Below, one piece after another: positions 7,938 to 15,835 of a stretch of 29,862 bases of DNA. This stretch comes from WYZ-LMO11 sp964617245. GTDB lineage: Archaea > Thermoproteota > Methanomethylicia > Methanomethylicales > Methanomethylicaceae. Position 1 is the first letter of the stretch, and each line of letters starts with the position of its first letter. The notes beneath the pieces were generated by a model. That model saw only the letters and a list, made by a program, of their open reading frames with translations. It did no database searches and was not told the origin of the DNA. The DNA is taken from the NCBI GenBank assembly GCA_964617245.1, contig CAZTWF010000048.1, forward strand, positions 1-29,862, given 5' to 3'. The position numbers and the translations under genes are program-made.

Positions 7938-9115
7938 TGTACTTAACTAAAGAAGAAGAAAAAATGTTATCTGGTGAATATGGTTTAGCAATTCAAAAAG
8001 CAATGCAACTTTTAGTAGCTATTGGAGATATATTTGAAGCAGAATATTTAATTAATATAGAAAGTGCTCAAATCTCAGGTGTATCTTATAATAATATTGG
8101 AGATGCTGGTTTAGAATTTTTAGAAGAATTTTCTAATTTAAATGCAAAAGTAGTAGTAAAATCTACTTTAAATCCATGTGGAATGGATCTTGATAGATGG
8201 AAAGAAATGGGAATTGATAGAGAATATTATGAAAAGCAAATGAGAATAATTAAAGCATTTGAAAAAATGGGTATAGAGATTTCATGTACTTGTACTCCTT
8301 ATTTTGTAGGAAATATACCAAAATCAGGTTCTCATATTGCATGGTCGGAATCTTCAGCAGTTGTTTTTGCAAATTCAGTATTAAATGCTAGAACAAATAG
8401 AGAAGGAGGTCCTTCTGCATTAGCTTCTGCTATTATTGGTAAAACACCTTATTATGGCCTTCATAAAGATGAAAATAGACTTCCTAATTTTCTTGTAAAA
8501 ATTGAAACTGATTTAAAAACAGATCTTGATTTTAGTCTATTAGGATATACTATAGGAAGATTAATTCCTTCTTCAATTCCTTATATCTCTGGTCTTAAAA
8601 ATTATAATATAGATAAATTAAAAGCAATATCTGCAGCTTTAGCTACTTCAGGAGGAATTTCTTTATTTCATTTTAAAGGAAAAATAAAAAATAAATTAAA
8701 AGATAAATTAGAAAAATTAAGTATTGATAAGAAGGAATTAGAAATATCAAAAGAAATGCTTTCTATGAATAATGAACCAGATTTAATATGTATAGGTTGT
8801 CCTCATTGTAGTTATGATGAAATATTATATTTAGCAAAAGCAATTAAAGGTAAAAGATTGAAAAAAGATTATGGATTATGGATTTGGACTTCTAAAGGTG
8901 TATTTCTAAGAGCTAATAAATATATAAAAATATTAGAAAATTCTGGATGTAAAGTATTTAAAGATACATGTATGGTTGTTTATCCTATAAATTTATCTGG
9001 ATATAAACATATAGCATCAAATTCATGTAAAGCAGTAAGTTATGTTGCTTCTATATCAGGATTAAAAGCTTCTTTAATTGAACTTTCAGATATATTTAAT
9101 AAATTTTTTGAATAG
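7937..9115 (+). CDS. Phosphomevalonate dehydratase large subunit (AcnX catalytic domain)
   Basis: This 392-residue AcnX-type protein pairs with the small subunit downstream to dehydrate (R)-5-phosphomevalonate to trans-anhydromevalonate 5-phosphate. Family signatures are YLTKEEEKMLSGEYG at the N-terminus, ISGVSYNNIGDAGLEFL, NPCGMD, CTCTPYFVGNIP, the loop WSESSAVVFANSVLNARTNREGGP and the late CIGCPHCSYDEI. The cysteines in NPCG, CTCTPY and CIGCPH are likely Fe-S cluster ligands. It is coupled to the upstream UbiD gene (TAATG) and is followed directly by the small subunit. Length and motif order are normal. It is unlike true aconitase in context and size. Confidence 0.93.
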   Translation: MYLTKEEEKMLSGEYGLAIQKAMQLLVAIGDIFEAEYLINIESAQISGVSYNNIGDAGLEFLEEFSNLNAKVVVKSTLNPCGMDLDRWKEMGIDREYYEKQMRIIKAFEKMGIEISCTCTPYFVGNIPKSGSHIAWSESSAVVFANSVLNARTNREGGPSALASAIIGKTPYYGLHKDENRLPNFLVKIETDLKTDLDFSLLGYTIGRLIPSSIPYISGLKNYNIDKLKAISAALATSGGISLFHFKGKIKNKLKDKLEKLSIDKKELEISKEMLSMNNEPDLICIGCPHCSYDEILYLAKAIKGKRLKKDYGLWIWTSKGVFLRANKYIKILENSGCKVFKDTCMVVYPINLSGYKHIASNSCKAVSYVASISGLKASLIELSDIFNKFFE

Positions 9116-9124
9116 GTGAAAATA

Positions 9125-9535
9125 ATGGAGTTTATCTATAAAGGAAGAGGAATTTCAAAATTTATAGGAGAAGGAGAAGCAATTATATCAAAGAAGCCAT
9201 TTTCTTTTTTTGGTGGAATTGATCCAAAAACAGGAATAATTATAGATAAAAATCATGATCTATATGGAGAAAGTATAGTAGGAAAAGTATTCATCTTTCC
9301 AAAAGGAAAAGGAAGTACTGTTGGCTCATATATAATATATCAATTAAGAAAGAATAAAAAACATCCAAATGCAATAATAAATATAGAGAGTGAGCCTATT
9401 ATTGCAATTGGTTGTATAATTGCTGAAATACCCTTAGTAGATAAACTTGAAGTAAATCCTATTTATAATATTAAAAATGGAGACTATTTGATTGTAGATG
9501 GTATTAATGGTATTGTAAGGAGGATAGTAAAATAA
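9125..9535 (+). CDS. Phosphomevalonate dehydratase small subunit (DUF126/AcnX swivel)
   Basis: The protein (136 aa) is the swivelling small subunit of the AcnX-type dehydratase. The family marks are GGIDPKTGIIIDKNHDLYGESI, then FPKGKGSTVGSYIIYQL and EPIIAIGCIIAEIPLVDKL. I chose the ATG at 9125: a GGTGA ribosome binding site at 9115-9119 sits five bases before it and overlaps the large-subunit stop. A GTG at 9116 lies inside that binding site and would add three residues; it is unlikely to be used. Its stop overlaps the next gene's ATG. Together with the upstream genes it covers both special steps of the archaeal mevalonate pathway. Confidence 0.92.
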   Translation: MEFIYKGRGISKFIGEGEAIISKKPFSFFGGIDPKTGIIIDKNHDLYGESIVGKVFIFPKGKGSTVGSYIIYQLRKNKKHPNAIINIESEPIIAIGCIIAEIPLVDKLEVNPIYNIKNGDYLIVDGINGIVRRIVK

Positions 9536-10791
9536 TGAAGCCATGGGGAATGATAAAAGACCCAGTACATGGATATGTTCATATATCAAAAATAGAAAAA
9601 GATGTTATTGATACTTTACCTCTTCAAAGATTAAGAAGAATAAAACAACTTGTTTTTGCTGATCTTGTATATCCAGGAGCTAATCATACTAGATTTGAAC
9701 ATTCTATTGGCACAATGCATCTAGCAGGAATTTTATGTAGAGCTCTTGATATTAATAATGAAGATACACAAATTATAAGATTAGCCGCACTTTTTCATGA
9801 TCTTGGTCATGGTCCTTTCTCTCATACTTTTGAAAGTATATTAATAAAAAAATTAAATAAAACTCATGAAGATCTTACACCTTGGGTGATCAAAGGAACA
9901 GAAATAAGAGATATATTAGAAGCAAATGGATTTCCTTCAGATGATATTGCAGAATTAGCTATTGGAAGATCAAGAAAATACAAACCATTTTTTAATCAAA
10001 TATTAAGTAGTGCCATTGATGTTGATAAAATGGATTTCATAGTTAGAGATACTCATCATACAGGAGCAGAATATGGAAAAGTAGATATTCATAGACTTAT
10101 ATATACTATGACTATTATTGATGATAATCTATTATTAGATAGTTCAGCTCTTCCAACATTAGAAGCATTTTTAATTGCTAGATTAGAGTCTTTTAAAGCT
10201 ATATATTATCATAAAACTGCAAGAGCAGCTCAAATATTATTAGTTAAAGCTTTAGAAATAGCTGATGAAGAACTTAATATTTGTAAGTTTAGTAGTCCAA
10301 ATGAATATATAAAAATGGATGATTATAGTGTATGGTATTTATTAAAACAATGCGAAAAATCAAGAGGAATAATGAATGCTATTGAAAGAAGACAATTACC
10401 TAAATGTGCTTATGAACGTGAATTAAAACTTGAAGATAGAACTATTGTTAATTTATTGAATTTAGAGAGTATAAGAAAAAGAGTTGAAGAAGAAATAGCT
10501 AGAACTGCAGGAATTAATGAAGAAAATGTATTTATTGATACTCCTTCTCTTCCATCAATACCATATAGACATTCTCTAGATTTTGATCCTATGGACATTC
10601 CTATTATTGATATTGAAGAAAATAAAAGAAAAATAGTAAGAGCAACAGAAATATCAAAAACTATTGATGTATTGAGAGGTTTTCTCAATATAGTTAGAGT
10701 TTATACTTATCAACAATATAGAGAAAAAGTAAGAGAAGCTGCTTCTAAAGTATTAGGTGAATTACCAAATTCTGCTAAAATCTCTTACTAA
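9535..10791 (+). CDS. HD-domain phosphohydrolase (dGTPase/SAMHD1-like)
   Basis: The protein (418 aa) is a metal-dependent HD hydrolase of the COG1078 class. Metal ligands visible are H51 and H56 in NHTRFEHSIGT, the H88-D89 pair in LAALFHDLGHGPFSHTFE, and a later Asp in SAIDVDKMDFIVRD. DPVHGYVHI and LQRLRRIKQL at the N-terminus are the usual family opening. Relatives hydrolyse deoxynucleoside triphosphates. The ATG overlaps the stop of the dehydratase small subunit, so it belongs to the mevalonate operon although no link to isoprenoids is known to me. The 3' end overlaps the convergent tmk by 17 bases. The substrate is open. Confidence 0.9.
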   Translation: MKPWGMIKDPVHGYVHISKIEKDVIDTLPLQRLRRIKQLVFADLVYPGANHTRFEHSIGTMHLAGILCRALDINNEDTQIIRLAALFHDLGHGPFSHTFESILIKKLNKTHEDLTPWVIKGTEIRDILEANGFPSDDIAELAIGRSRKYKPFFNQILSSAIDVDKMDFIVRDTHHTGAEYGKVDIHRLIYTMTIIDDNLLLDSSALPTLEAFLIARLESFKAIYYHKTARAAQILLVKALEIADEELNICKFSSPNEYIKMDDYSVWYLLKQCEKSRGIMNAIERRQLPKCAYERELKLEDRTIVNLLNLESIRKRVEEEIARTAGINEENVFIDTPSLPSIPYRHSLDFDPMDIPIIDIEENKRKIVRATEISKTIDVLRGFLNIVRVYTYQQYREKVREAASKVLGELPNSAKISY

Positions 10792-11368
10792 TATAATTTA
10801 ATACTAAATTAAGTATTTCCTTATGAATTTCAATTATAGATCTATTTGCATCAATTATATAATAATTCATTTTCTTTGCTCTTTCTAAGAATTTTAATCT
10901 TACTTTTTTTAAGAATTCTATTCTTTCATATCTATCTACTAAAGTAATTTTTCTTTTAAGTGAAATCTCAGGATCAACATCAAGAATTATGGAAATATCT
11001 GGAATAATTGCTTTCTTATTTATTAATAATATCCAATCTTCATCTACTCCTTGAGATGTTTGATAAGCTATTGATGATTCTAAATATCTATCACTTATAA
11101 CAATTTTTCCTTCTTCAAGCCATGGCTTTATGAAAAATTCAATATGATAAATTCTATCAGCAGCAAATAATAATGCTTCTAATTCAGGAGAAATACAAGG
11201 TCCTTTAATTATTGATCTTATTATTGGTTCTATTGGTCCATTAGGATTAGGTTCTTTTGTTCCAATACTATTATATCCCAATTCTCTTAATTTTTCTACT
11301 AATAATTTTGTTTGTGTAGAAGAACCAGCTCCATCAATTCCATCTATTGTAATAAAGCATCCTTTCAT
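10775..11368 (-). CDS. tmk: Thymidylate kinase
   Basis: This 197-residue P-loop kinase phosphorylates dTMP to dTDP. The nucleotide loop is GIDGAGSST at residues 10-18, with serine at position 16 where most family members have lysine. The other marks are intact: TKEPNPNGPIEPIIRS, an ISDRYLESSIAYQ block containing the DRY motif and the conserved Ser/Tyr-Gln, and ILDVDPEISLKRK. Length is normal. It is transcribed alone from the 52-bp space shared with the divergent XPF gene, and its end overlaps the HD hydrolase. A dTMP kinase next to a possible dNTPase and near the pyrimidine operon is a sensible nucleotide neighbourhood. Confidence 0.9.
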   Translation of the reverse strand: MKGCFITIDGIDGAGSSTQTKLLVEKLRELGYNSIGTKEPNPNGPIEPIIRSIIKGPCISPELEALLFAADRIYHIEFFIKPWLEEGKIVISDRYLESSIAYQTSQGVDEDWILLINKKAIIPDISIILDVDPEISLKRKITLVDRYERIEFLKKVRLKFLERAKKMNYYIIDANRSIIEIHKEILNLVLNYISKRF

Positions 11369-11420
11369 AATTTCTTAATAACTAAACAATTATATCTTTT
11401 TATCCTTAAATAATTATTAT

Positions 11421-12140
11421 ATGAAAAAATTATTTAATAGAAATGAAATTGTAATAGTTGCAGATTATAGAGAAAAAGAAGCAAAAATTATTAATGAATT
11501 AATAAAATTAGGAGCAAAAATAAATTTTGCAAATCTTTCTGCTGGAGATTTTTTATTATCTGAAAGATTAGTAGTAGAAAGAAAGACATTTGAAGATTTT
11601 GCAAATTCTATTATAGATAAACGATTATTTGAACAAGCAAATTATTTACGTAAATACTATGAAAGACCTATTATTATTATTGAAGGAAAAGGACCAATTA
11701 TTAGAAATATAAGTATGGAAGCAATAAGAGGTGCAATGATTTCATTAATTTTAGATTATGGTATACCTATTTTAATAGCAGAGGATACTGAAGAAGCAGC
11801 TAAATTTATAATTACTTTAGCAAAAAGAGAAGGAAAAAAAGAAGATTTAAAGACTATTTCTTTAAAAGATAGAAGAAGAGCAAAAACATTAGATGAAGTA
11901 AGAGAGTATGTTGTAGCAAGTCTTCCTATGATTGAATTGAAAACTGCAAGAAAGTTACTTTCCTTCTTTGGTAGTATTGAGAAAATATTTACTGCAAGTG
12001 AAAGAGCATTAATGATGGTTGAAGGTATAGGTCCAAAAAAAGCTAAATTAATAAAAACCATAGTCTCAGGACAATATAGTTCTAAATCTTCTTCCGATGT
12101 ATCTTCTCCTTTAAATCAATCAAAGTCGAAAGTGTCTTAG
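11421..12140 (+). CDS. xpf: XPF/ERCC4-family structure-specific endonuclease (helicase-less)
   Basis: The protein (239 aa) has an ERCC4 nuclease domain (about 10-140) with the catalytic strand VVERKTFEDFANSIIDKRLFEQ, which contains the ERKx3D signature, preceded by VADYREKE and followed by a tandem helix-hairpin-helix region (about 168-218) ending VEGIGPKKAKLIKTI. It lacks the N-terminal helicase of euryarchaeal Hef, as do crenarchaeal XPF proteins, which cut 3' flaps and fork structures with PCNA. The Ser-rich tail of about 20 residues shows no clear QxxhxxFF PCNA box. The tail is encoded in a 59-bp overlap with the convergent UPF0148 gene. Confidence 0.92.
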   Translation: MKKLFNRNEIVIVADYREKEAKIINELIKLGAKINFANLSAGDFLLSERLVVERKTFEDFANSIIDKRLFEQANYLRKYYERPIIIIEGKGPIIRNISMEAIRGAMISLILDYGIPILIAEDTEEAAKFIITLAKREGKKEDLKTISLKDRRRAKTLDEVREYVVASLPMIELKTARKLLSFFGSIEKIFTASERALMMVEGIGPKKAKLIKTIVSGQYSSKSSSDVSSPLNQSKSKVS

Positions 12141-12435
12141 CTAATTTTTCAATTTCTTCTGGATTTTCAATACTTGACATTTTATTTCTTATTTCTTCTA
12201 TTTTCTTATTTATCTCTTCTTCAAGTTGAGCACTTTTTAAAGTTTCTAATATCTCTTTTTCTTCTTCATCAGTTTTTACAAATATAACTTTTCTTTCACA
12301 TGATGGACATATAATTTCTCCACTTTTTAATTTAAATAAAGGAATTTTACATTCAGGACAACATTCATTTAGCATTGTTGCTCCTAATCTTAATAATTCT
12401 GCACTTTTCTTAATTACTTCATCACGAATTACCAA
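12082..12435 (-). CDS. UPF0148 / Sjogren-scleroderma autoantigen-1 family zinc protein
   Basis: The protein (117 aa) has an N-terminal helix ending AELLRLGATMLNECCPECKIPLF, then CPSC, forming a four-cysteine zinc ribbon at about residues 26-50, and a long charged coiled coil to the end. This matches the archaeal UPF0148 family related to human autoantigen p27; no reaction is known. The start is a TTG at 12435 with a GGTGA six bases upstream, which settles the choice. The 3' end overlaps the XPF gene by 59 bases. Nothing recognisable lies in the 180-bp space upstream beyond promoter-like AT runs. Confidence 0.88.
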   Translation of the reverse strand: MVIRDEVIKKSAELLRLGATMLNECCPECKIPLFKLKSGEIICPSCERKVIFVKTDEEEKEILETLKSAQLEEEINKKIEEIRNKMSSIENPEEIEKLAKTLSTLIDLKEKIHRKKI

Positions 12436-12615
12436 TTTAATTCACCATATTATAAAACTTCAATTTATAGTAATTATCATAACTTTTATAATAAAATTTC
12501 CTTTATCTACTTTTTTAGATTTTCATTTCATTAGCTCTTTAGTATAATAAGTCAGCGAAAAATAAAAATGAGAAAAATAATATAAGTTATTTGATTTAGT
12601 AATTGGTGAGGATTT

Positions 12616-12873
12616 ATGAGTAGTATTGAGAAAATGAATCAAGCAATTACTATATTACAAAGAGTTGTAGAGGATACTGGTATTCCAAGAAATATAAGAA
12701 GAGCAGCTTCTGAAGCTATTAAAATACTTCAAGGTACTACATATAGTAATGCAGTTAGAGCTGCTAATGCTATAAGTATTTTAGAAGAATGTACTCAAGA
12801 TCCTAATATTCCTTTATTTGCTAGAACTGCTATATGGCAAGCAATTAGCTTACTTGAACAAGTTACAGATTAA
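12616..12873 (+). CDS. UPF0147 family protein
   Basis: This short, all-helical 85-residue protein is a clean match in layout to the archaeal UPF0147 family: a conserved run VVEDTGIPRNIRRAASEAI is followed by a near-repeat EECTQDPNIPLFARTAIWQAI, so it looks like an internal duplication of a two-helix unit. Its role is unknown. A GGTGAGG ribosome binding site lies just upstream of the ATG, and a TATA-like AATATAAG is about 35 bp upstream. The last four bases overlap the end of convergent pyrF. Confidence 0.9.
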   Translation: MSSIEKMNQAITILQRVVEDTGIPRNIRRAASEAIKILQGTTYSNAVRAANAISILEECTQDPNIPLFARTAIWQAISLLEQVTD

Positions 12874-13571
12874 TCTAATAATTTAGCAAGATTAATTACT
12901 GTATTTCTTATATCTTTTGATTTGTATATACTTCTTCCAATTATTACATGCCATTTATTTTTCATTATTTTTGAGCATATACTTATTTCTCCACCTTGTT
13001 CTCCAATACCTGGAAGATAATATATTGGTGAATCTACTATAGCATCAATTTCTTTTTTATATTTTTCAAGTAATTGATAATTATTTCCTGGAAGTACATA
13101 ATCTTTAACTCCTAGTTGAGCAGCAATTTTAAAAATTTTTAAAGGAGCATTATCTTCTATAAATCCTCCATTACTACTTAAGAAATCACTTATTGTCATT
13201 ATAGCACCAACTATTGGTGTAATATCTACTTCTTTAAGAGCTTCTATCCATGAAATTTCAGAAGAAGGACCACATAATGGAAATATTATTGCATAATCTA
13301 TATTTGCAATTTTTAATATATTTGAAAAAATTTTTGACATATGAGGTACATCAGTTCCTCCTTTTTGATGATCATATATAATTGATTTTTCTGTAATTTT
13401 TCTAATTTCTGAGACTACATAAGATAAACCATAACGTAAAGCTAAACTAAATCCTATTTTATATCCACTAATTTCTTCAATATCATATGTTTGAGAAACT
13501 ATTTTTATTAAATCTTCTATTGATTCAATATCACATGAAATTATTATACTTTTATCTCTTTTTATTTTCAT
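12870..13571 (-). CDS. pyrF: Orotidine 5'-phosphate decarboxylase
   Basis: This enzyme (233 aa from the chosen start) makes UMP from OMP. The barrel shows SCD (D14), YKIG (K38), and the active-site strand IYDHQKGGTDVP with D67, K70 and D74. The more usual form is DxKxxDI, so spacing is stretched in this protein. The C-terminal phosphate-binding segment LPGIGEQGGEI and VIIGRSIYKSKD is canonical. Two starts are possible: the ATG at 13589 has no ribosome binding site, whereas the ATG at 13571 follows GGAGG by 11 bases and avoids overlap with pyrE. I prefer 13571. It is the last gene of the pyrimidine operon, which supports the identity despite the unusual motif. Confidence 0.88.
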   Translation of the reverse strand: MKIKRDKSIIISCDIESIEDLIKIVSQTYDIEEISGYKIGFSLALRYGLSYVVSEIRKITEKSIIYDHQKGGTDVPHMSKIFSNILKIANIDYAIIFPLCGPSSEISWIEALKEVDITPIVGAIMTISDFLSSNGGFIEDNAPLKIFKIAAQLGVKDYVLPGNNYQLLEKYKKEIDAIVDSPIYYLPGIGEQGGEISICSKIMKNKWHVIIGRSIYKSKDIRNTVINLAKLLD

Positions 13572-13572
13572 A

Positions 13573-14232
13573 TTATTGTTTTCCTCCATATTCTTTTAAA
13601 TAATTCATAATTTTTTCTATATCTTCTTCTTTAATATAATTCATTTCTAAAGCAATTTTTATTATATCTTCTATATTTACTATTGCTCTTACAGGTATGT
13701 TATATTTTATTTCAAATTCTTTTACTGCTGTTAAATCTGTCTTTCCTTTTTCTAATCTATCTACTGCAATAATAATAAAACAAACTTTTGCATTTAAAGA
13801 AGATATTATTTTTAAAATTTCTTCTTTTGTTTCTCCAGTAGTTATAACATCATCAAGTAATAATATTCTATCTCCTTCTTTTATTTCACCAATTATAATT
13901 CCTTTTTCTCCATAATCTTTTATTTCCTTTCTATTAAATGCAAATCTTTTACAAATTCCAAATATATTATTTAATGCTATAGCTGTAGATATAACAATAG
14001 GTATGCCCTTATATGAAGGACCAAATAAAACATCAATTTTATCAATAATATTATATTCCATTATTGCTTTTGCATAAAATTCTCCAAGTTTTGATATATT
14101 TTTTCCATCTATTATTTCTCCAATATTAATAAAATATGGTGAAATTCTTCTACTCTTTAATTTAAATTCACCAAATCTTACTGCTTTTGTTTCAAGTAAA
14201 AATTTTACAAATTCTTTTTTTAATTCATTCAA
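13573..14232 (-). CDS. pyrE: Orotate phosphoribosyltransferase
   Basis: The protein (219 aa) transfers the ribose phosphate from PRPP to orotate, giving OMP for PyrF next door. The PRPP-binding loop is RILLLDDVITTGETKEEI (about 121-138) and the flexible-loop region has FAFNRKEIKDYGEKG. The N-terminal VRFGEFKLKSRRISPYFINIG is the usual substrate-binding opening. The start is a TTG at 14232, seven bases after GGAGG; the ATG at 14228 is out of frame and soon stops. It overlaps the end of pyrDK by eight bases. A C-terminal tail of about 40 residues extends beyond the core fold. Confidence 0.94.
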   Translation of the reverse strand: MNELKKEFVKFLLETKAVRFGEFKLKSRRISPYFINIGEIIDGKNISKLGEFYAKAIMEYNIIDKIDVLFGPSYKGIPIVISTAIALNNIFGICKRFAFNRKEIKDYGEKGIIIGEIKEGDRILLLDDVITTGETKEEILKIISSLNAKVCFIIIAVDRLEKGKTDLTAVKEFEIKYNIPVRAIVNIEDIIKIALEMNYIKEEDIEKIMNYLKEYGGKQ

Positions 14233-15835
14233 TCTTTATCCTCCTTCCACTTGGACTTCTTTTATAATTACCAAAATCTTTTCCAATTTTTAATATAGAA
14301 TAAGGAATAACAGGCCCATCTACACAAGTTCTAAGTCCATCTAATGCACAACTTCCACAAATTCCTATTCCACATTTCATATATCTTTCTACAGAACAAA
14401 ATATTTTATATGGATTAACAATTTTTGATTCTATTTCTGAAGCTTTAATAAGCATTTTTTCAGGTCCACAATTAAAATATTCTCCATTATTTAATTCTAT
14501 TATATCTGTAACTAATCCCTTAATTCCAAGACTTCCATCTTCTGTTGCAACTTTTACATCTGTAATTTCTCTTAAGCTATCATAAAGTGGAAGTTCTGAA
14601 ATACTTTTACCTCCTATAAAAATTGATGAAACTTTATTTTTGAAAGCTTTTGCTATAAAATAAATTGGTGCTACTCCTGTTCCTCCTGCAACTAAATTTA
14701 CATTTGAATTTGGAATATAGAAATTACCATATGGTCCTCTTATTAATATTCTATCTCCTTCTCTTAATGATGTTATATAAGAAGAAACAGGTCCAACTTT
14801 TTTTATTAATAATGTTATAGGATTATTATATGCTAAAGAAAATGGTTTTTCACCAATATTTGGAATCCATATAAATACAAATTGACCAGGTAAAGCTTCT
14901 ATAGATCCATTTAATATTAATACTTTTGTATCTGAACCCCAAACTTCTTTAATTTCAAATTCTTTATATTCTAAAGGTACTTTTGGTCTATCAGAAATTC
15001 TTCCTAATGAGAGATCTTTTATAAATGATTTTAATTTATTTGTATTCATACCCATTAATGTAGTTCCTATACCAAATAGATTAGCTCCAGCTTTTTTAAA
15101 ATCTTCAATATCTTGTGGAGTTGAAATTCCTCCCATACCAATTATTGGTACATTTACTTTTTCTCTTATTTCTTTAATGCATATTAATGCAATTTCTTTT
15201 ATAGCTATACCAGATAATCCTCCATATACATTTGAAAGTATAGGTTTTTCAACTAAGGCATTTAAGAATATTAATGGTCCTAATGTATTTATTGCAGTTA
15301 TTCCATTAGCTCCTGCTTTTACTGCTATTTTTGCTATATGTCCTATATATCCTGGTATAGGTGGTAATTTAACAAATATTGGTAAATCTGTAGTTTCTCT
15401 TACTGAAGAAACAATTTCTTTAACTAATTTAGGAGAACTTCCAATTGTAGCTCCATAACCTTTTACATGTGGACATGATAAATTTAATTCTATCCAATCA
15501 GTATATTTCTCTAATTTCATAGTAATTTCTATAAATTCTTCAGCTGAAGAACCAAAAATAGATGTCATTAAGATTTTTTTAATTGGATAAATCTCTTTTA
15601 TTTCTTTAATATATTCATCAATACCAGGATTTGCTAATCCTATAGCATTTACTAAAGAACCATTTACTCCTGCTATTACTGGTTCCTTATAACCTTCTCT
15701 TTCAAATAATCCAATACTTTTAGTTGTAATTACTCCTAATCCTTCAGTATCTTCTAATACTTTTATTATATCAGGTGTTGTAGCTACAATACCTGATGGA
15801 ATTACTAATTTTTCATTAGGAAGTTCAATTTTCAT
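14225..15835 (-). CDS. pyrDK: Fused dihydroorotate dehydrogenase-electron transfer subunit (PyrD-PyrK)
   Basis: This 536-residue protein joins two normally separate subunits. Residues 1-275 are class 1B dihydroorotate dehydrogenase: the FMN barrel with KSIGLF, IELNLSCPHVKGYGATIG (116-132), VKLPPIPG and GMGGIST. Residues 288-536 are PyrK: LPGQFV, the FAD motif KPFSLAY (330-336), the NAD-binding loop AGGTGVAPIYFIAK (383-396), and a 2Fe-2S cluster C488-x4-C493-x2-C496-x7-C504. The junction (about 276-290) is short and reads through with no stop or overlap. It oxidises dihydroorotate to orotate and should pass electrons to NAD within one chain. It lies in the operon between pyrC and pyrE. Confidence 0.93.
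   Translation of the reverse strand: MKIELPNEKLVIPSGIVATTPDIIKVLEDTEGLGVITTKSIGLFEREGYKEPVIAGVNGSLVNAIGLANPGIDEYIKEIKEIYPIKKILMTSIFGSSAEEFIEITMKLEKYTDWIELNLSCPHVKGYGATIGSSPKLVKEIVSSVRETTDLPIFVKLPPIPGYIGHIAKIAVKAGANGITAINTLGPLIFLNALVEKPILSNVYGGLSGIAIKEIALICIKEIREKVNVPIIGMGGISTPQDIEDFKKAGANLFGIGTTLMGMNTNKLKSFIKDLSLGRISDRPKVPLEYKEFEIKEVWGSDTKVLILNGSIEALPGQFVFIWIPNIGEKPFSLAYNNPITLLIKKVGPVSSYITSLREGDRILIRGPYGNFYIPNSNVNLVAGGTGVAPIYFIAKAFKNKVSSIFIGGKSISELPLYDSLREITDVKVATEDGSLGIKGLVTDIIELNNGEYFNCGPEKMLIKASEIESKIVNPYKIFCSVERYMKCGIGICGSCALDGLRTCVDGPVIPYSILKIGKDFGNYKRSPSGRRIKIE

Noticed and set aside
12436..12615. Possible C/D box RNA in the intergenic space before UPF0147 (minus strand CTGA and ATGAAATGA)
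   Set aside because: Box matches are partial, spacing is wrong and base composition is as AT-rich as the background.
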